DNA from: Collybiopsis luxurians FD-317 M1
Taxonomy: Eukaryota; Basidiomycota; Agaricomycetes; Agaricales; Omphalotaceae
Length of the DNA stretch: 64,000 bases
Reading direction: 5' to 3'
Assembly: GCA_000827265.1 (NCBI GenBank)
Contig: KN834752.1
Span: 124,001-188,000 of the forward strand
The position numbers and the translations under genes are program-made. Shown piece by piece: positions 21,587 to 32,057 of this stretch. Within the stretch, counting starts at the first letter, position 1, and every line of letters begins with the position of its first letter. Below the pieces are notes generated by a model. That model saw nothing but the letters and a program-made list of their open reading frames with translations, made no database searches and was not told the origin of the DNA.

Positions 21587-23173
21587 ATGTCGCTGTTGCA
21601 AGCATTTAGCGGTGCTCGTATTCAACGTTGGCTGAGCCAGCGCAAAAATTACGACCCTCCCGAACCATCAACGGTAAGCTTTTTTTCTGCAAGCAGTTAG
21701 CTTCCGTTAATCTTTCGCGTTGCTTCCGGTTGACCATATTTGTTATCTAGGATGTTGAATCTTCGTCTCGGGAGGCATTGGTTCCTACCTATGGGCGCAC
21801 TGCTCTAGTGCGAACTTCAGAGTTTTTTCTTGTATCCGGAGCAATTCTTTGGATTGTTTGCATTATTATACTCACAGTTCTTCTGGCTTTTCCAAACGAG
21901 AAGCTTGTACCGCTAATCTTGCTCTGGATCTACACCTTAGTTGTGAGTAATTTATATCTCGCCGTCCATTCATCCGAATTTGCTGAGATTCTTCGTCAAG
22001 ACAGCTATACTGTGGCTCAGATGGGTGAGTTTTCGGTTGTTCAAGTACACGCCCAGTGTTTGGAGTTGCTCATGGATAATTGGAATGACATACACTTAGG
22101 GATGGCGCACGATCAGAGTTCGAAGGCGACTCGACTACCAACTCTTCACCATCGCAACGATTCTTCTCATCGTCTTCTGGAACGTTACATTGATTTTTCC
22201 CTTTTTTCGTACCCTTTTATTCAAAAACTCGCTATATTTGGGAGTAGTGATATTCTTATCCGAGGCTATGAGCGCGATAGCTTTTGGACTGCTCACGATA
22301 TCATGGTCATCCAAAGGGAACGGCGGAACGGGAAGCCAACAGTCTTCAGGTCTGTATTTTCTCTTTTGGACGTAAATTCCGTCAACTCGCTATTCATTTT
22401 CAACAGAAATGAACACCATCAGAAAAATCAATGAAACAAGCATTTCAGCAACAGCGGACAGTCCGAACAACAGAGATCTCCGCCTATCCATTCCGACATT
22501 CAGCCGTTTCGAAATGGAGGCCAATACACGCGACGCGCCCGAAGGAACCGAATCTTCTTCCCATACCTCGTATATCTCCAAAGAAAGGTATTCTTCGTCC
22601 CTACCCGATTCACCGAGGGATCTTTCCCAGCAACATTCGAGCTTTATCCACTCGGAATCTAGCCTATCTTCCCCTACCGAAGCCAATCAACCTATCATCA
22701 CGGAGGAAAATACTGTTTCCAGCTCTAACTCTCCTGAGCCACTAGGAGACCTGTTGCCAGATCCAGCAATATCGGTTGGAGGACCCATTGAAATTGAATT
22801 CCCTTCTCAATCTCCCCTGGAGCCAGAGCGCTCGTTACAGCCGCCACCGGTCATCAGGACTTCAGTAGATAGATCAGAAACGCAGGTGGAGGGTAGTAGT
22901 AATATCTATGAAGAAAACAGGTCAGCACAGCAAACTCGTGCAGCTAGCATACGTCGGATTACATTGGAAAGCAATACTTCTTACGATACACTACCTAGTT
23001 ATCGGACTCGCGCATCAGCGCCGCAGACTCCTACTTTTTTCCCGATTCCACCTCTCCGCCGACCATTGCCTTCACTTCCTCCTTTTCCATGGGAGTCGGG
23101 AGCGAGAGTTTCACAGCAGGACTCCACGTATACCGCTCTCTCAGTAGACACTCTTCCAAGTTACCGGGCTTGA
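21587..23173 (+). CDS. Integral membrane protein with Ser-rich tail and LPSYR motifs
   Basis: Not a family I recognise. Start at 21587 (MSLLQAFSGARIQRWLSQRKN); intron 21674-21750 leads to DVESSSREALVPTYGRTALV. Hydrophobic segments follow: FFLVSGAILWIVCIIILTVL, LVPLILLWIYTLV, then after further introns YQLFTIATILLIVFWNVTLI and SLYLGVVIFLSEAMSAIAFG. The final exon (from about 22409) is a hydrophilic tail rich in Ser/Glu/Pro with proline runs (PPLRRPLPSLPPFPW). DTLPSYR occurs twice, near the end and at the very C-terminus (SVDTLPSYRA). LPxY resembles the L/PPxY motif that binds Nedd4/Rsp5 WW domains. About four membrane spans; a plasma or endomembrane location is inferred. Confidence 0.7.
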
Positions 23174-23843
23174 AGTGAATCCCTTTAATTTATTTAGGAC
23201 ACTGGTACTTATAGCTTTCTAATTTTCCTGAATCATGAACAGACGAGGCGCTTGTAGAGAGTAAAAAATTGATGTGTCAAATTTATTGTTATGTAGCAGT
23301 AGTTTTCTATAAGATCGCTTGCGACGGATCAGAACAGAGTCACACTCATTGGTATTATATATCAAAGGTATCATATATTCGGAAATCACTAAGCGTAGTC
23401 AAATATGGATGCGATTTACAGCTTTGACATTTAATGACTCATTGCGTGATTGCGTGACCGTGCAGGGCGCTTGTTGGTCCTCGGCAAGTTTCACTCCATC
23501 ATAAAGAGTACGCGTTTTCCAGCCAGTACAACTTCAGTCCTACAAGGTTCCAATTGCGGGATGCGGTATAGCTATGTACTCAATTTCCACATGACGACAA
23601 CCAATATCGAGCCTAAATACGGAAAGAGAAAATTGGTTACCATCCCGTCCGGAAAGCTCGACCCTATACCAACTTGATGAATCCGTCATCGGTCAAAGAA
23701 ACCAAACACAACAACGTACATCAAGCGTCTTGTCCAGGCTGTAAAGGACTGGTCTCACTGATGCTTATATCGATCTCGACCTGTTCTGGGCGCAGCGCGA
23801 ACGTTACTCAAAAGCACCGTCGGCTATCCCGACAGCTGCATTC
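23174..23843. other. Intergenic
   Basis: 670 bp holding the 3' end of the membrane-protein gene and the promoter of the next one; no supported ORF. Confidence 0.4.
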
Positions 23844-25358
23844 ATGACCCTTTCCGCCCAACTCACTGTGGCTGCTACAGCAGTTCTGCTTTCAAGCACA
23901 CTCATAGAAGTATACCCTTCTTCCATTCTCCTGCGCCTGCAACGTTCTCTGGAAAGCCACTTGTACACTCTGCAGTCTAGACGCCGGGAGACAGAGCTTG
24001 CTCCCTTCATTATTTTTATAGGACCTTCCCTACCCTCCCCTCCTATATACGCGTGTTGCCTAGAAATCGGAGTCGAGTGGAGCGCGTGGTGGAACGCGCT
24101 GCGTTCTGTACTTTTCGACAATATTCAGGAAACATCTCATGGTGTGTACATCTTCGTTATGGAAGGGAAAATTGTCTTGCTAGGCAACAATGGACACGAT
24201 ATTTGGTCGTTTTCGTTGAATTCCAAGCGCAGTCCATTACGGAGCCCGGTTTTATTGATAGGAAGCCGTGCTTCCAAGTTTATCCAATTGAAATGCTTGA
24301 ATAATTCGAACTGTGCAGATTTTCTGGCCGAGCGTGCTGGCAGAGCAAACATCACTGTTTATAATCCATCGCAACCGGCTTCGGGGAGAGCTAGTTTAAT
24401 TTCGGAGGGAGACCTAGATGGAAAGGCTCGGTCTTCGAGGGAAAATCTGGACCGTTTGGCTTTGCCTAAGCTGGTGAATGTTCGATGGACCCAGCGGCTT
24501 GACGCACTGAATGCATTCGACCCTTTCCCCTCGAAGTTTACGATCGTCGGCCGCAGCACTTTCTTGTCATCAGGGACTGATGATTCCAGTGCGACTTGTT
24601 TTCCGGCAGCCGAATACCTTGCCAAAACCTTTCAGGGCGACGCTGTCGCCATGGATATCGAATCAGACGCAGAAAGTCCTCTGCTTTTATTCAGCGGTAT
24701 GTCGAGGACTATGTCCTCAGGTTCAGCCCCATCCTCTATGCCTTCGGTCCCCTCCTTTCGTTCATCCTCCTCTTCTGCTCAGTCCTCCCCGCTTTGCTCC
24801 ACGCCTGAGCTTCCTCCGGTCACATTTCCTTCACTTTCGCACTCTGTATCACCCTCTTTGTATGGTGGTATCAGCGGACCGTTTATCCTTGATACTTACA
24901 CCGAAAATCAGACGCACTCTGTGTCTCCCTCTGAATCCTTCCTTGCTGGAATGACCTTGGATTGTAAAACTTCTCAAATCAACCCTACACCTAACATACC
25001 GGTTACGCGGCCAAATTACAAACACCAAACTTCCTCCCGCTCATCGTCTACTGCTCCTTCCTCTTCACAGTCGAATGCAAGTGCAGGGAAGAGCCAACCT
25101 TCCTACCTATCCCGCTCTCAGCGCCGTCTAGCGCGCACTGTGACAAACCCCTCCCGTTATGAAGTCCAGAATTACCTTTACCAAGGTGGTCAGACGGGGG
25201 TGGTGAGCGGGGGTGTTATGCTTGGTCTGAGACCCCCAGAGGATAAGTCTGATAAACTGCCGCATCATTCTTCCTCCAAGGGACAGAATCAGCATTGGAA
25301 GATGAAAAAGGCGCAAGAGAGAAAGGCATCAGAGCCAAGGGTGAAAACTGAGGCCTAG
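23844..25358 (+). CDS. Unknown Ser-rich protein, 504 aa
   Basis: No family recognised. The ORF is long and intronless, unusual beside its intron-rich neighbours. Residues 1-250 look folded (FIIFIGPSLPSPPIYACCLE; IFVMEGKIVLLGNNGHDIWS; LPKLVNVRWTQRLDALNAFD) and begin with a hydrophobic stretch (LTVAATAVLLSSTLIEV). The second half is low-complexity Ser/Pro (SFRSSSSSAQSSP) ending in a basic tail (SYLSRSQRRLARTVTNPSRY; WKMKKAQERKASEPRVKTEA). This arrangement of an N-terminal domain and a disordered basic tail suggests an intracellular scaffold or nuclear protein, but that is only inference. Confidence 0.65.
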   Translation: MTLSAQLTVAATAVLLSSTLIEVYPSSILLRLQRSLESHLYTLQSRRRETELAPFIIFIGPSLPSPPIYACCLEIGVEWSAWWNALRSVLFDNIQETSHGVYIFVMEGKIVLLGNNGHDIWSFSLNSKRSPLRSPVLLIGSRASKFIQLKCLNNSNCADFLAERAGRANITVYNPSQPASGRASLISEGDLDGKARSSRENLDRLALPKLVNVRWTQRLDALNAFDPFPSKFTIVGRSTFLSSGTDDSSATCFPAAEYLAKTFQGDAVAMDIESDAESPLLLFSGMSRTMSSGSAPSSMPSVPSFRSSSSSAQSSPLCSTPELPPVTFPSLSHSVSPSLYGGISGPFILDTYTENQTHSVSPSESFLAGMTLDCKTSQINPTPNIPVTRPNYKHQTSSRSSSTAPSSSQSNASAGKSQPSYLSRSQRRLARTVTNPSRYEVQNYLYQGGQTGVVSGGVMLGLRPPEDKSDKLPHHSSSKGQNQHWKMKKAQERKASEPRVKTEA

Positions 25359-25942
25359 ACAGTGTTTTGTCTCTACAGCCCTGTTTGCCTTTGTGTTTCT
25401 CATAATCTCGTTTGAACGTTGTTGGTGAGGTCAGCGTTGCCATAATTTTTTTTATTCCTCCTTGCATTGGCGCAGTTTTTACCGCTCCGACTCGCTATTA
25501 TTATACTACCGTGTATCCTGCTTTTTCATCATCACTCATTCTATTTGTACTACCAGCTCCGATCTCTTATCTCTCGCTCTCTCTACTTGCTAGTTTTCTT
25601 CTAGTCTGCTTTCGTGGATTACTGTAACATTATTCATCATACACATCAGCCGGCCTCTCTCTTCTTCGCAATAGCTACTTTTTTTGCATTCGCATCCTCT
25701 CGTTTTAGAGTTTACTATATATACTTGTAGGCCATATTTAACTCGTCGGAATCGTAATATCAGAACTGCCTGCTCTCCAGTAGGCTCATTTTTTGAGTTA
25801 AAGAAACTTAGTAGCGGAATTTGAGTGAAAGAAGCTCAATAAATTAGATTCGACGCTGAAGCAAATACATAGGCTTCTACAGACTCGACCGCCGTGCACT
25901 TTTCTTTAAACTCACACGCCAAAAGCTAAACGCACGTCGAGG
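25359..25942. other. Convergent 3' gap
   Basis: 584 bp, T-rich, between the unknown Ser-rich gene and the YIPF gene, both ending here. No gene seen. Confidence 0.45.
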
Positions 25943-27137
25943 TCATTGGCCAGCGAATAACCTCCGCAAAAGCATCTTCGCCACGCCAGCCGAATTCGGA
26001 TCATCTCCTCCAGGAAGAGGCAGATCCACGCCAATTTTCTCAATCACGTAGTATCCAAAAAAGAGAACCTTGAATACAAGTGCGAGCGCTGCGTGCAGAA
26101 CGGCGATGACGATTATCAGCAGACGAGTCGCTTTTGCTTCGGCCTGGAGAGAGGTTGTGAGTAGATTGCGTGAAGACGCAAGGCAATACTCACAGAAGCA
26201 AGGATGGGGTAAATATTGCGTATGAGAAAATAACCAGACGATGCGAAGGCCAAGAATACCAACAGCCATCGTAGGAGAGGAACCGGTATCACACAAAGGA
26301 TCTAGAGGCCGGGTTAAAGGTTGAATAGAAAATAGGGATATGAGCCTCACAGAAACTGGTATCCACACGAACATTGCATATCCCCAAATCGCTACAGCAT
26401 CCACCACACTCCATTCACCCACTCCCATATACCGCAGTGCTATCCACAAAAGCACTGGTACAGCCAAACCATACGCGTAAACGATGCCTACTGCCTGCGA
26501 TAATAACCCAAAATCATAGTCATATTCTCCTTCGGAAGAAAGATATGCAGAGATAGAAGCGGCAAGACTTGAGGAGAGGAATAGGGTGAATATAAGAGTG
26601 GTTAAGGTCCAGAAGGGGCCATAGAGATCTGGTGGGTTTAAATGAGTTGAAAAGTAATTCGTAGATGTCGGTAGGAGGGTTGAGTAGCAGCGGCGAAGCA
26701 CCTGGAATACGTGTTAACTGCTTGATTAGTCGACAATATGAAGTAAAGATACCTCTTTTGTATCAACTTCAAAGTAGACTTGGTAGTATTCAACAGTCCA
26801 AAACCCTCCACTAGATTTACGTGGATGAGGCTGGTCCGAGAGGTAACCTGTCGGGAGAGAAGTTTCAATCGTTAACCAGTTTGCGATCAAGGTAATAAGC
26901 ACCTCTGTCTACATTTGCAACGCCTGCTGACCCAGGTCTTGTATTCGAGGCATTGTCACCGAGGAAAGCTGGAAACCGACACGTTATTGGAACACGTAGC
27001 GTGAAAAGTTAGCGTTGAGTATTACATTTGAACTGCAAGCCCTGAGGGCCTTCTTCTAGATGCTAAATAACATTAACATGAGCCAAAGAAGCTAGTAGAA
27101 CGCCCACCTCGTCAGCTTCGACAGAAACGTATGCCAT
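25943..27137 (-). CDS. Yip1-domain Golgi membrane protein, YIPF1/2-like
   Basis: YIPF1/2-type proteins are five-span Golgi/ER membrane proteins that bind Rab GTPases and act in vesicle traffic. The start at 27137 (MAYVSVEADE) is followed by short exons giving HLEEGPQGLQFK, FLGDNASNTRPG and FWTVEYYQVYFEVDTKEV, the conserved segment just before the Yip1 domain. The domain starts with NPPDLYGPFWTLTTLIFTLF, then VGIVYAYGLAVPVLLWIAL, IWGYAMFVWIPVSV, an exon with the GILGLRIVWLF span, and LLIIVIAVLHAALALVFKVL. The C-terminus is DLPLPGGDDPNSAGVAKM and onwards. All six or so introns keep frame. It is head-to-head with the Nudix gene, with only 63 bp between the start codons. Confidence 0.85.
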
Positions 27138-27200
27138 TGAGGGCGTAGTAGAGTTTGACGCTCAAACAGACGCCCGTCAGCGTTTATCCCAGTGACATCG
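27138..27200. promoter_or_regulatory. Very compact bidirectional promoter (YIPF / Nudix)
   Basis: Only 63 bp separate the two divergent start codons, so the promoters and 5' UTRs must overlap or lie inside the genes. It contains GACGCTCAAAC and GACGCCCGTC-type elements but no TATA box. Confidence 0.6.
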
Positions 27201-28602
27201 ATGCCAGAATCCGATTTGAACTTGTCCTTCTACCAGCTCGTACAACGTTGCGACAATGCTAATCTTTTCGGTGATGATCCACCCTCAGTATTTGACTCTG
27301 AAAAACTTGTACCATTGTACCTTTCTTCTCAATTCCCAATCGGGCTACTCAGACCGATTATCGTCGAGCAGCTTCATACGGAAAATGAACGGAGTCAAAA
27401 GGAGAACTTGAAGCAGCTTTGGGATATCGATATCGAGAAATCTGGCTCGAAGGGTCGTGTAAGCCTTGCCAAATGGGCCGATTCACCCGCCAAGCGCACT
27501 GTTGCGATAAAGGAACTCTGCGAGCGATGGCGGGACACTGGTCTCTTCTCGAACATCTGTGGACCTAAAAAGTGGCGTTCAGAATCTTATCCGGTCTACA
27601 AAGATCCCTTCGGGCCTCATGACTATCCTGAAAACGATCAAGATTCAGACGAGTTGAATTTCGCATTTGAGATGGAACGTTCAGCGTGTGCATTGTTTGG
27701 GATAGTGACATACGGCGTGCATATGTCCATATACCACGAGGTCGAGACAGATAAAACGCCAGAAGGCCGGGAAATTAAACTATGGGTTCCTACCAGGGCA
27801 AGGACCAAGCAGACGTAAGTTTCCGTAATAATCTTAATTCACACTATTCATCTAATTCTCAGATGGCCTGGCTTCCTGGACAACTCTGTCGCGGGTGGAA
27901 CTCCAAGCCGGATGGCCATATTCGAATCCTTGGTCAAGGAGTGCATGGAAGAAGCTAGTATTTCCGCGGAAATAGTAAGAAAGCATGCTCGCAGTGCTGG
28001 TTCTATCAGCTACTTCTTTAGGTGGGTTTAGTAGCTCATATGATGAAGCATTTACTTGATTCGTTAATTGCCAATAGAACATCCGATGGGTGGCTGCAGC
28101 CAGAAGTCGAGTGGGTGCCGACCTGTTTCTGTTTTGCAGAGTACATACTTATCTTGCAACAGATACGTGTATCGTATAGCCATACCTCAGAACGCTGACC
28201 CTGATCAGTTCACACCGAAGCCTCTCGACGGAGAGGTGGAGTCCTTCGAGGTAGGAACTTCATATTTGGACTCCATTGACTCGCATTAAACCAGTTTATC
28301 AGCTTCTTGACCAAGAAGTGGTAATTTCTAAGATGCGGGAAGGAAGATTCAAACCGAATTGCGCCTTGGGTATGTCATCTTAGACTGCTGCGAATTCATG
28401 TATCTGACTAGGGCGCGTCTATTACCCAACCTCCGTCTACCTCTCACACCTCCATTTGGTGCCTCCGTGCCTCCCTCCGTGACTTCCTACAGTCATAATC
28501 GACCTTCTTATAGGACTGGGATACATTACACCTGATAACGAGCCTGATTTCATGAAGATTATTACTCGCTTGCACGGAAGATTTGATTATAACCGGTGGT
28601 AG
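27201..28602 (+). CDS. Nudix hydrolase with DUF4743 (Tnr3 N-domain/NUDT20-24-like)
   Basis: DUF4743-Nudix proteins hydrolyse nucleoside-diphosphate-type or damaged thiamine diphosphate substrates. The start is the ATG at 27201 (MPESDLNLSFYQLVQRCDNA). Exon 1 is the DUF4743 region (FPIGLLRPIIVEQL; CERWRDTGLFSNICGPKKWR; FEMERSACALFGIVTYGVHM). Then, across introns, comes KLWVPTRARTKQTWPGFLDN. The Nudix box reads AGGTPSRMAIFESLVKECMEEASI; KECMEE supplies the metal-binding glutamates, while the usual upstream Glu and the Arg are Met and Lys, as in plant NUDT20/24. It continues with YFFRTSDGWLQPEVEYVYRI, REGRFKPNCALVIIDLLIGL and LHGRFDYNRW. It lacks the C-terminal thiamine pyrophosphokinase domain of yeast Tnr3. 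Confidence 0.85.
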
Positions 28603-28894
28603 ATACTATGATAGACTGGTGAACAAGCTGAGGGCGTGTACATAGAGTGGTAAAAGAGATTGATTATGTTGACGTCTTTACTTCGAAATTAAAGCTGACC
28701 CACTTATGACTTTTATGTGGTTCACGAGGCCATTTGACATACGCCGATACGGATGTCATGTCACCATTCTTTCTCCGCTTTCTCTTCGCTTCGCTTCCAT
28801 TCTTCCTGCCCAACTCTATCCTAGTATGGACCCATGACAAACATATAAGTCCAAAGGTTGCATCGGGTGAGATTACCTCCCTCCTCTTTGTATC
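28603..28894. other. Intergenic
   Basis: 292 bp between tandem plus-strand genes. No TATA box was recognised. Confidence 0.35.
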
Positions 28895-29993
28895 ATGACC
28901 ATCTCTTCCTTCTTCAGCGACTCCTTCGTTTTTAGCTGGGACTTCTTCCTTACTTTGTTTAATGCGGCGACCCCCAACCTCAAAGTCGGACATATTGTGC
29001 CCGAAGGGCATCCTGGTGCGGGAGGAAGGTGGCCTGAATACGTGCCACCGGGGGAGGGCGATAGCAGAAGTGCTTGTCCGATGTTGAATGCAATGGCAAA
29101 TCACGGTAAGTCACGAATTTCTTTCTCATTTCCCACCACAGCCAGAATTGACATTGATATACTCACGCATCAAGGTATTCTCCCGCATGATGGCAAAAAC
29201 ATATCATTCATTACACTGAACGAGACTGTCCGTGCGACGTACAATTTCGCTCCGTCATTTTGCTACTATGTTCCAAATTACATTGCGAGAATTCTGAAGA
29301 AGGACTATTCGAAAGATACATTCGATTTGGCTGATATTAGCGTGCATAATGGAATTGAACATGATGCGTCGTTGACTCGTAAGTCGCTATCTTGACTCGT
29401 CACTGGTAGAATGAGGGGCTAATACATCCTGCCGTCTACTCCATCCTTTTCATTAACTATGTCTTGCAGGCGAAGACACTTTCCACCAACCGGATCAAGG
29501 AAAACCACACCATCCGTTCATCGAAGAGCTCCTTGCCATGGCATCTGGCAAAGACCCCAAATTCAGCGGGGACGATGATAAAGCGGTCTTGTTGACCTCG
29601 GATGACCTTGCACAATATAGCGCCAAACGCCGAACGGAAGCCAAACCTCGAAATCCCGAGTTTTCCTTGTCGTTGGCACATAGAATGTTCGGAAGCTCAA
29701 AGTTAGTGTGTGATTAAGTTGTCGACCCTGCACGATTTCGACTAACTTTCTACCCGCTTTCTTATTTATTTGCCAATACCAGCTCCTCGACTCTCCTTCG
29801 TATCTGTGGAGGTCGCGTGTCTGACCTTCGCCCGTTCCTTATTGAAGAGCGTATTCCGGATGGATGGGAATCTTCGGTTCGTTCTAGATGGGGGTTGACG
29901 TTCGCGAGCTTCAACTTTACGGTGTTACCCCTCGAGTTTAGGACCCAGAAGTATGTGAAGAAGCTGGCGAAGGAGTCTGCCCCTGCAGAGTAA
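28895..29993 (+). CDS. Heme-thiolate peroxidase (chloroperoxidase/unspecific peroxygenase family)
   Basis: Members are secreted or vacuolar heme-thiolate enzymes that halogenate or oxygenate small molecules with H2O2. Four exons join in frame. The heme-ligand region reads SRSACPMLNAMANHGILPHD; Cys of about residue 61 is the axial thiolate, although the common Pro-Cys-Pro is here Ala-Cys-Pro. The acid pair motif IEHDASLTRED gives the distal Glu-His-Asp. Further family segments are GKPHHPFIEELLAMASGKD, LSLAHRMFGSSNSSTLLRIC, LFIEERIPDGW-type (here LIEERIPDGWESS) and FNFTVLPLEFRTQKYVKKLA. The N-terminus (SFVFSWDFFLTLFNAA) is hydrophobic but not a clean signal peptide. Length of about 275 residues fits the short peroxygenase group. 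Substrate unknown. Confidence 0.85.
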
Positions 29994-30369
29994 TGTTGAT
30001 GCCATTGTAATGTGATGCAATGAGTTTACGGGAAACGAAGACAGGGATGAAGTATCACATGGTATTTGATCGTGTTGTTGGACATTGGGATGTGCATATC
30101 CTTTTTCTTTTTGCTTCGTCTGGATGTCGACGCTCAAAAGGAAAGTTCTCAAACATATTCGGTTATCATCTTATGAATCTAGCACTTTTTTTCCTTTTTG
30201 CTGAGCCGCTTTAAAGGCTTTATGAGCCTTGGTCTTCAGACAGCCGCGTGCTCAGAGATCTTGGAAAGGCGCCCAAACGCAGAGTATCCTTCAGAACCGG
30301 TTGAGAAACAGACACGGTAAATTTTGAGATTTGAGACGGCATGGGGCCTGGGCTAAAACACCATTCGCC
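29994..30369. other. Convergent 3' gap
   Basis: 376 bp between the peroxidase and NAD(P)-binding protein 1, both ending here. No gene seen. Confidence 0.4.
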
Positions 30370-31152
30370 TCAACCCCAACAAAACGGTATACCCTTAATC
30401 CATTTCCGCTGATCTATCTCATCCAACATGGCTTTCGCGAGCTCATCCCTTGAGAGAGTTGGAACTGAGAGCCATCCACCTTGGCCTACATACCCAAGGT
30501 TATACTGGCCCCTTCCAGGTCCATCGTACAACAATGGTGCACGGATCCAAGTCCAGTCAATATCCACATTATCACCCGCCGACTCTTCGTCCCCGCTAGC
30601 TCCCAAACGCCCCTTCCCTTCATTTAAAGTCTTGAGTAATTTGGCGGTTTCTACAGTATCTTCATACACCTTGGGGTATACCAATCTTAACACCGATACA
30701 CCCAAGACTAAACCAAGATTGAAACTGTCCAGGGCCTCAACATGGGAGGGACCGCCGATACCGATGAGACGTTTAATACGCAGTTCGGACATGGCCCGAA
30801 TAATATTGCGGTAGCCTTTGGTAACTGTCAGAGGTGAAGAGGAGCCTCCGGCCCAGCGAGGAAATCCGTCAGCAGAGGAGAGGAGAACGAGTGCAGCAAC
30901 AGAGTTTTGAAGGGAGGAAAGTATAGAGGGATAAGAATCCAGGGTTCCTGTTAAGTGTCATTGGGTGTACTCAATATGTATATCGTGTCAATGCACACCT
31001 TGGACTATATTTACCCTGTCTGAGTTTCTCAACTCTGCTTCAAGTTTGTGTGGACTACGGGCAAACACAACGATGGTGTAGCCGCGGCGCAATGCTTCCT
31101 GGATGAGAGCCTTGCCACTAGGGCCTGTGGCACCAAAGAGAGTGATTTGCAT
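30370..31152 (-). CDS. NAD(P)-binding (NmrA/SDR-a-like) protein, copy 1, intact
   Basis: An atypical short-chain-dehydrogenase/NmrA-like Rossmann protein. The start at 31152 (MQITLFGATGPSGKALIQEA) carries the dinucleotide-binding glycine motif GATGPSG, and FARSPHKLEAEL follows. A 54-nt intron then leads to GTLDSYPSILSSLQNSVAAL. Downstream come RAMSELRIKRLIGIGGPSH, DWTWIRAPLLYDGPGRGQYN and ELAKAMLDEIDQRKWIKGIP. Cofactor use (NADP against NAD) and substrate are unknown. An in-frame Met 6 codons upstream (31170) is less likely. It is the left member of a tandem duplication whose right member (32058-33179) is damaged. Confidence 0.8.
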
Positions 31153-32057
31153 GAAAAAGATAACAGGCACATTCAGAAACCAGGTATGAGGCTAAATACG
31201 TTCACATTGTAAGAAAGATTTTGGCCGACGCGACGCGTCATAGGAGACAGCCACCTTCGGCAAGCAATCATGTCATTCAAGTCAACCACCAGTTTGGCAG
31301 TTATAACAATAGACGCACCGGTAAGATCTAGCTCTGGCTCTGGCCCTGTCCGTCACCTTTCAGCATCTGAAATCACAATGATCATCCTGGTACTCAACAA
31401 GGTCGTCAGAAAGTGAAATTTACCTACGTATTTGCATTGTCATGAGTACTTCAGCCTCCAAATATGAAATTTATGCCTATTGAGCTATTTGCTTATGCGT
31501 TACTGGATCAGTAAACTACCTTTCGACCACGTTCGACAAAAAGCATTCTCCACAAGCATATCTGGATGGAGCTGTAGGCGAGTATTAGGTCCTGTGGGGG
31601 CCAACGAAGTGATATCCCGACTTGAGGATTGGGATCATAAGGTGACCCGGGGGCAGACCGAGATTTTATTACCAAGATCAAGCCGAAATGCCACAAAGCG
31701 CGCTGATGGTAGCGGCATCTCGGCGCGAGACTGGAATTTCGGCTTGGAAATTATTCTTGCACTCGACGAGTGTCCAAAGTATCTGTCTAGACCAGATTAT
31801 CATACTCAGTGCAACGTTTCGCATGAGTGCATAGAAGCTCCAGGATTTGAGAAACGGATATAGTACGGGCATGTTCGCAATGTAAGTTGGGGATGAATCG
31901 TCCAATCAATACCACTCTCCCTCGAACTGACTTTTCGACGTCCTTCATACGGGCAGACTTCAGAATCCAGATAGTCAAACTTCTAACGACGGAACGGAAG
32001 GACCAGGCAAATACAATCAGGGACATCGGATTACTTTCAGTATAAAATTTTTTTCCG

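Noticed and set aside
27192..27200. Upstream start of the Nudix protein at 27192
   Set aside because: That codon is GTG; the first ATG is at 27201.
27855..27930. Degenerate Nudix box (first Glu to Met, Arg to Lys) taken as loss of activity
   Set aside because: As I recall, plant NUDT20/24-type DUF4743 proteins share KEC.EEA, so this looks like a family trait.
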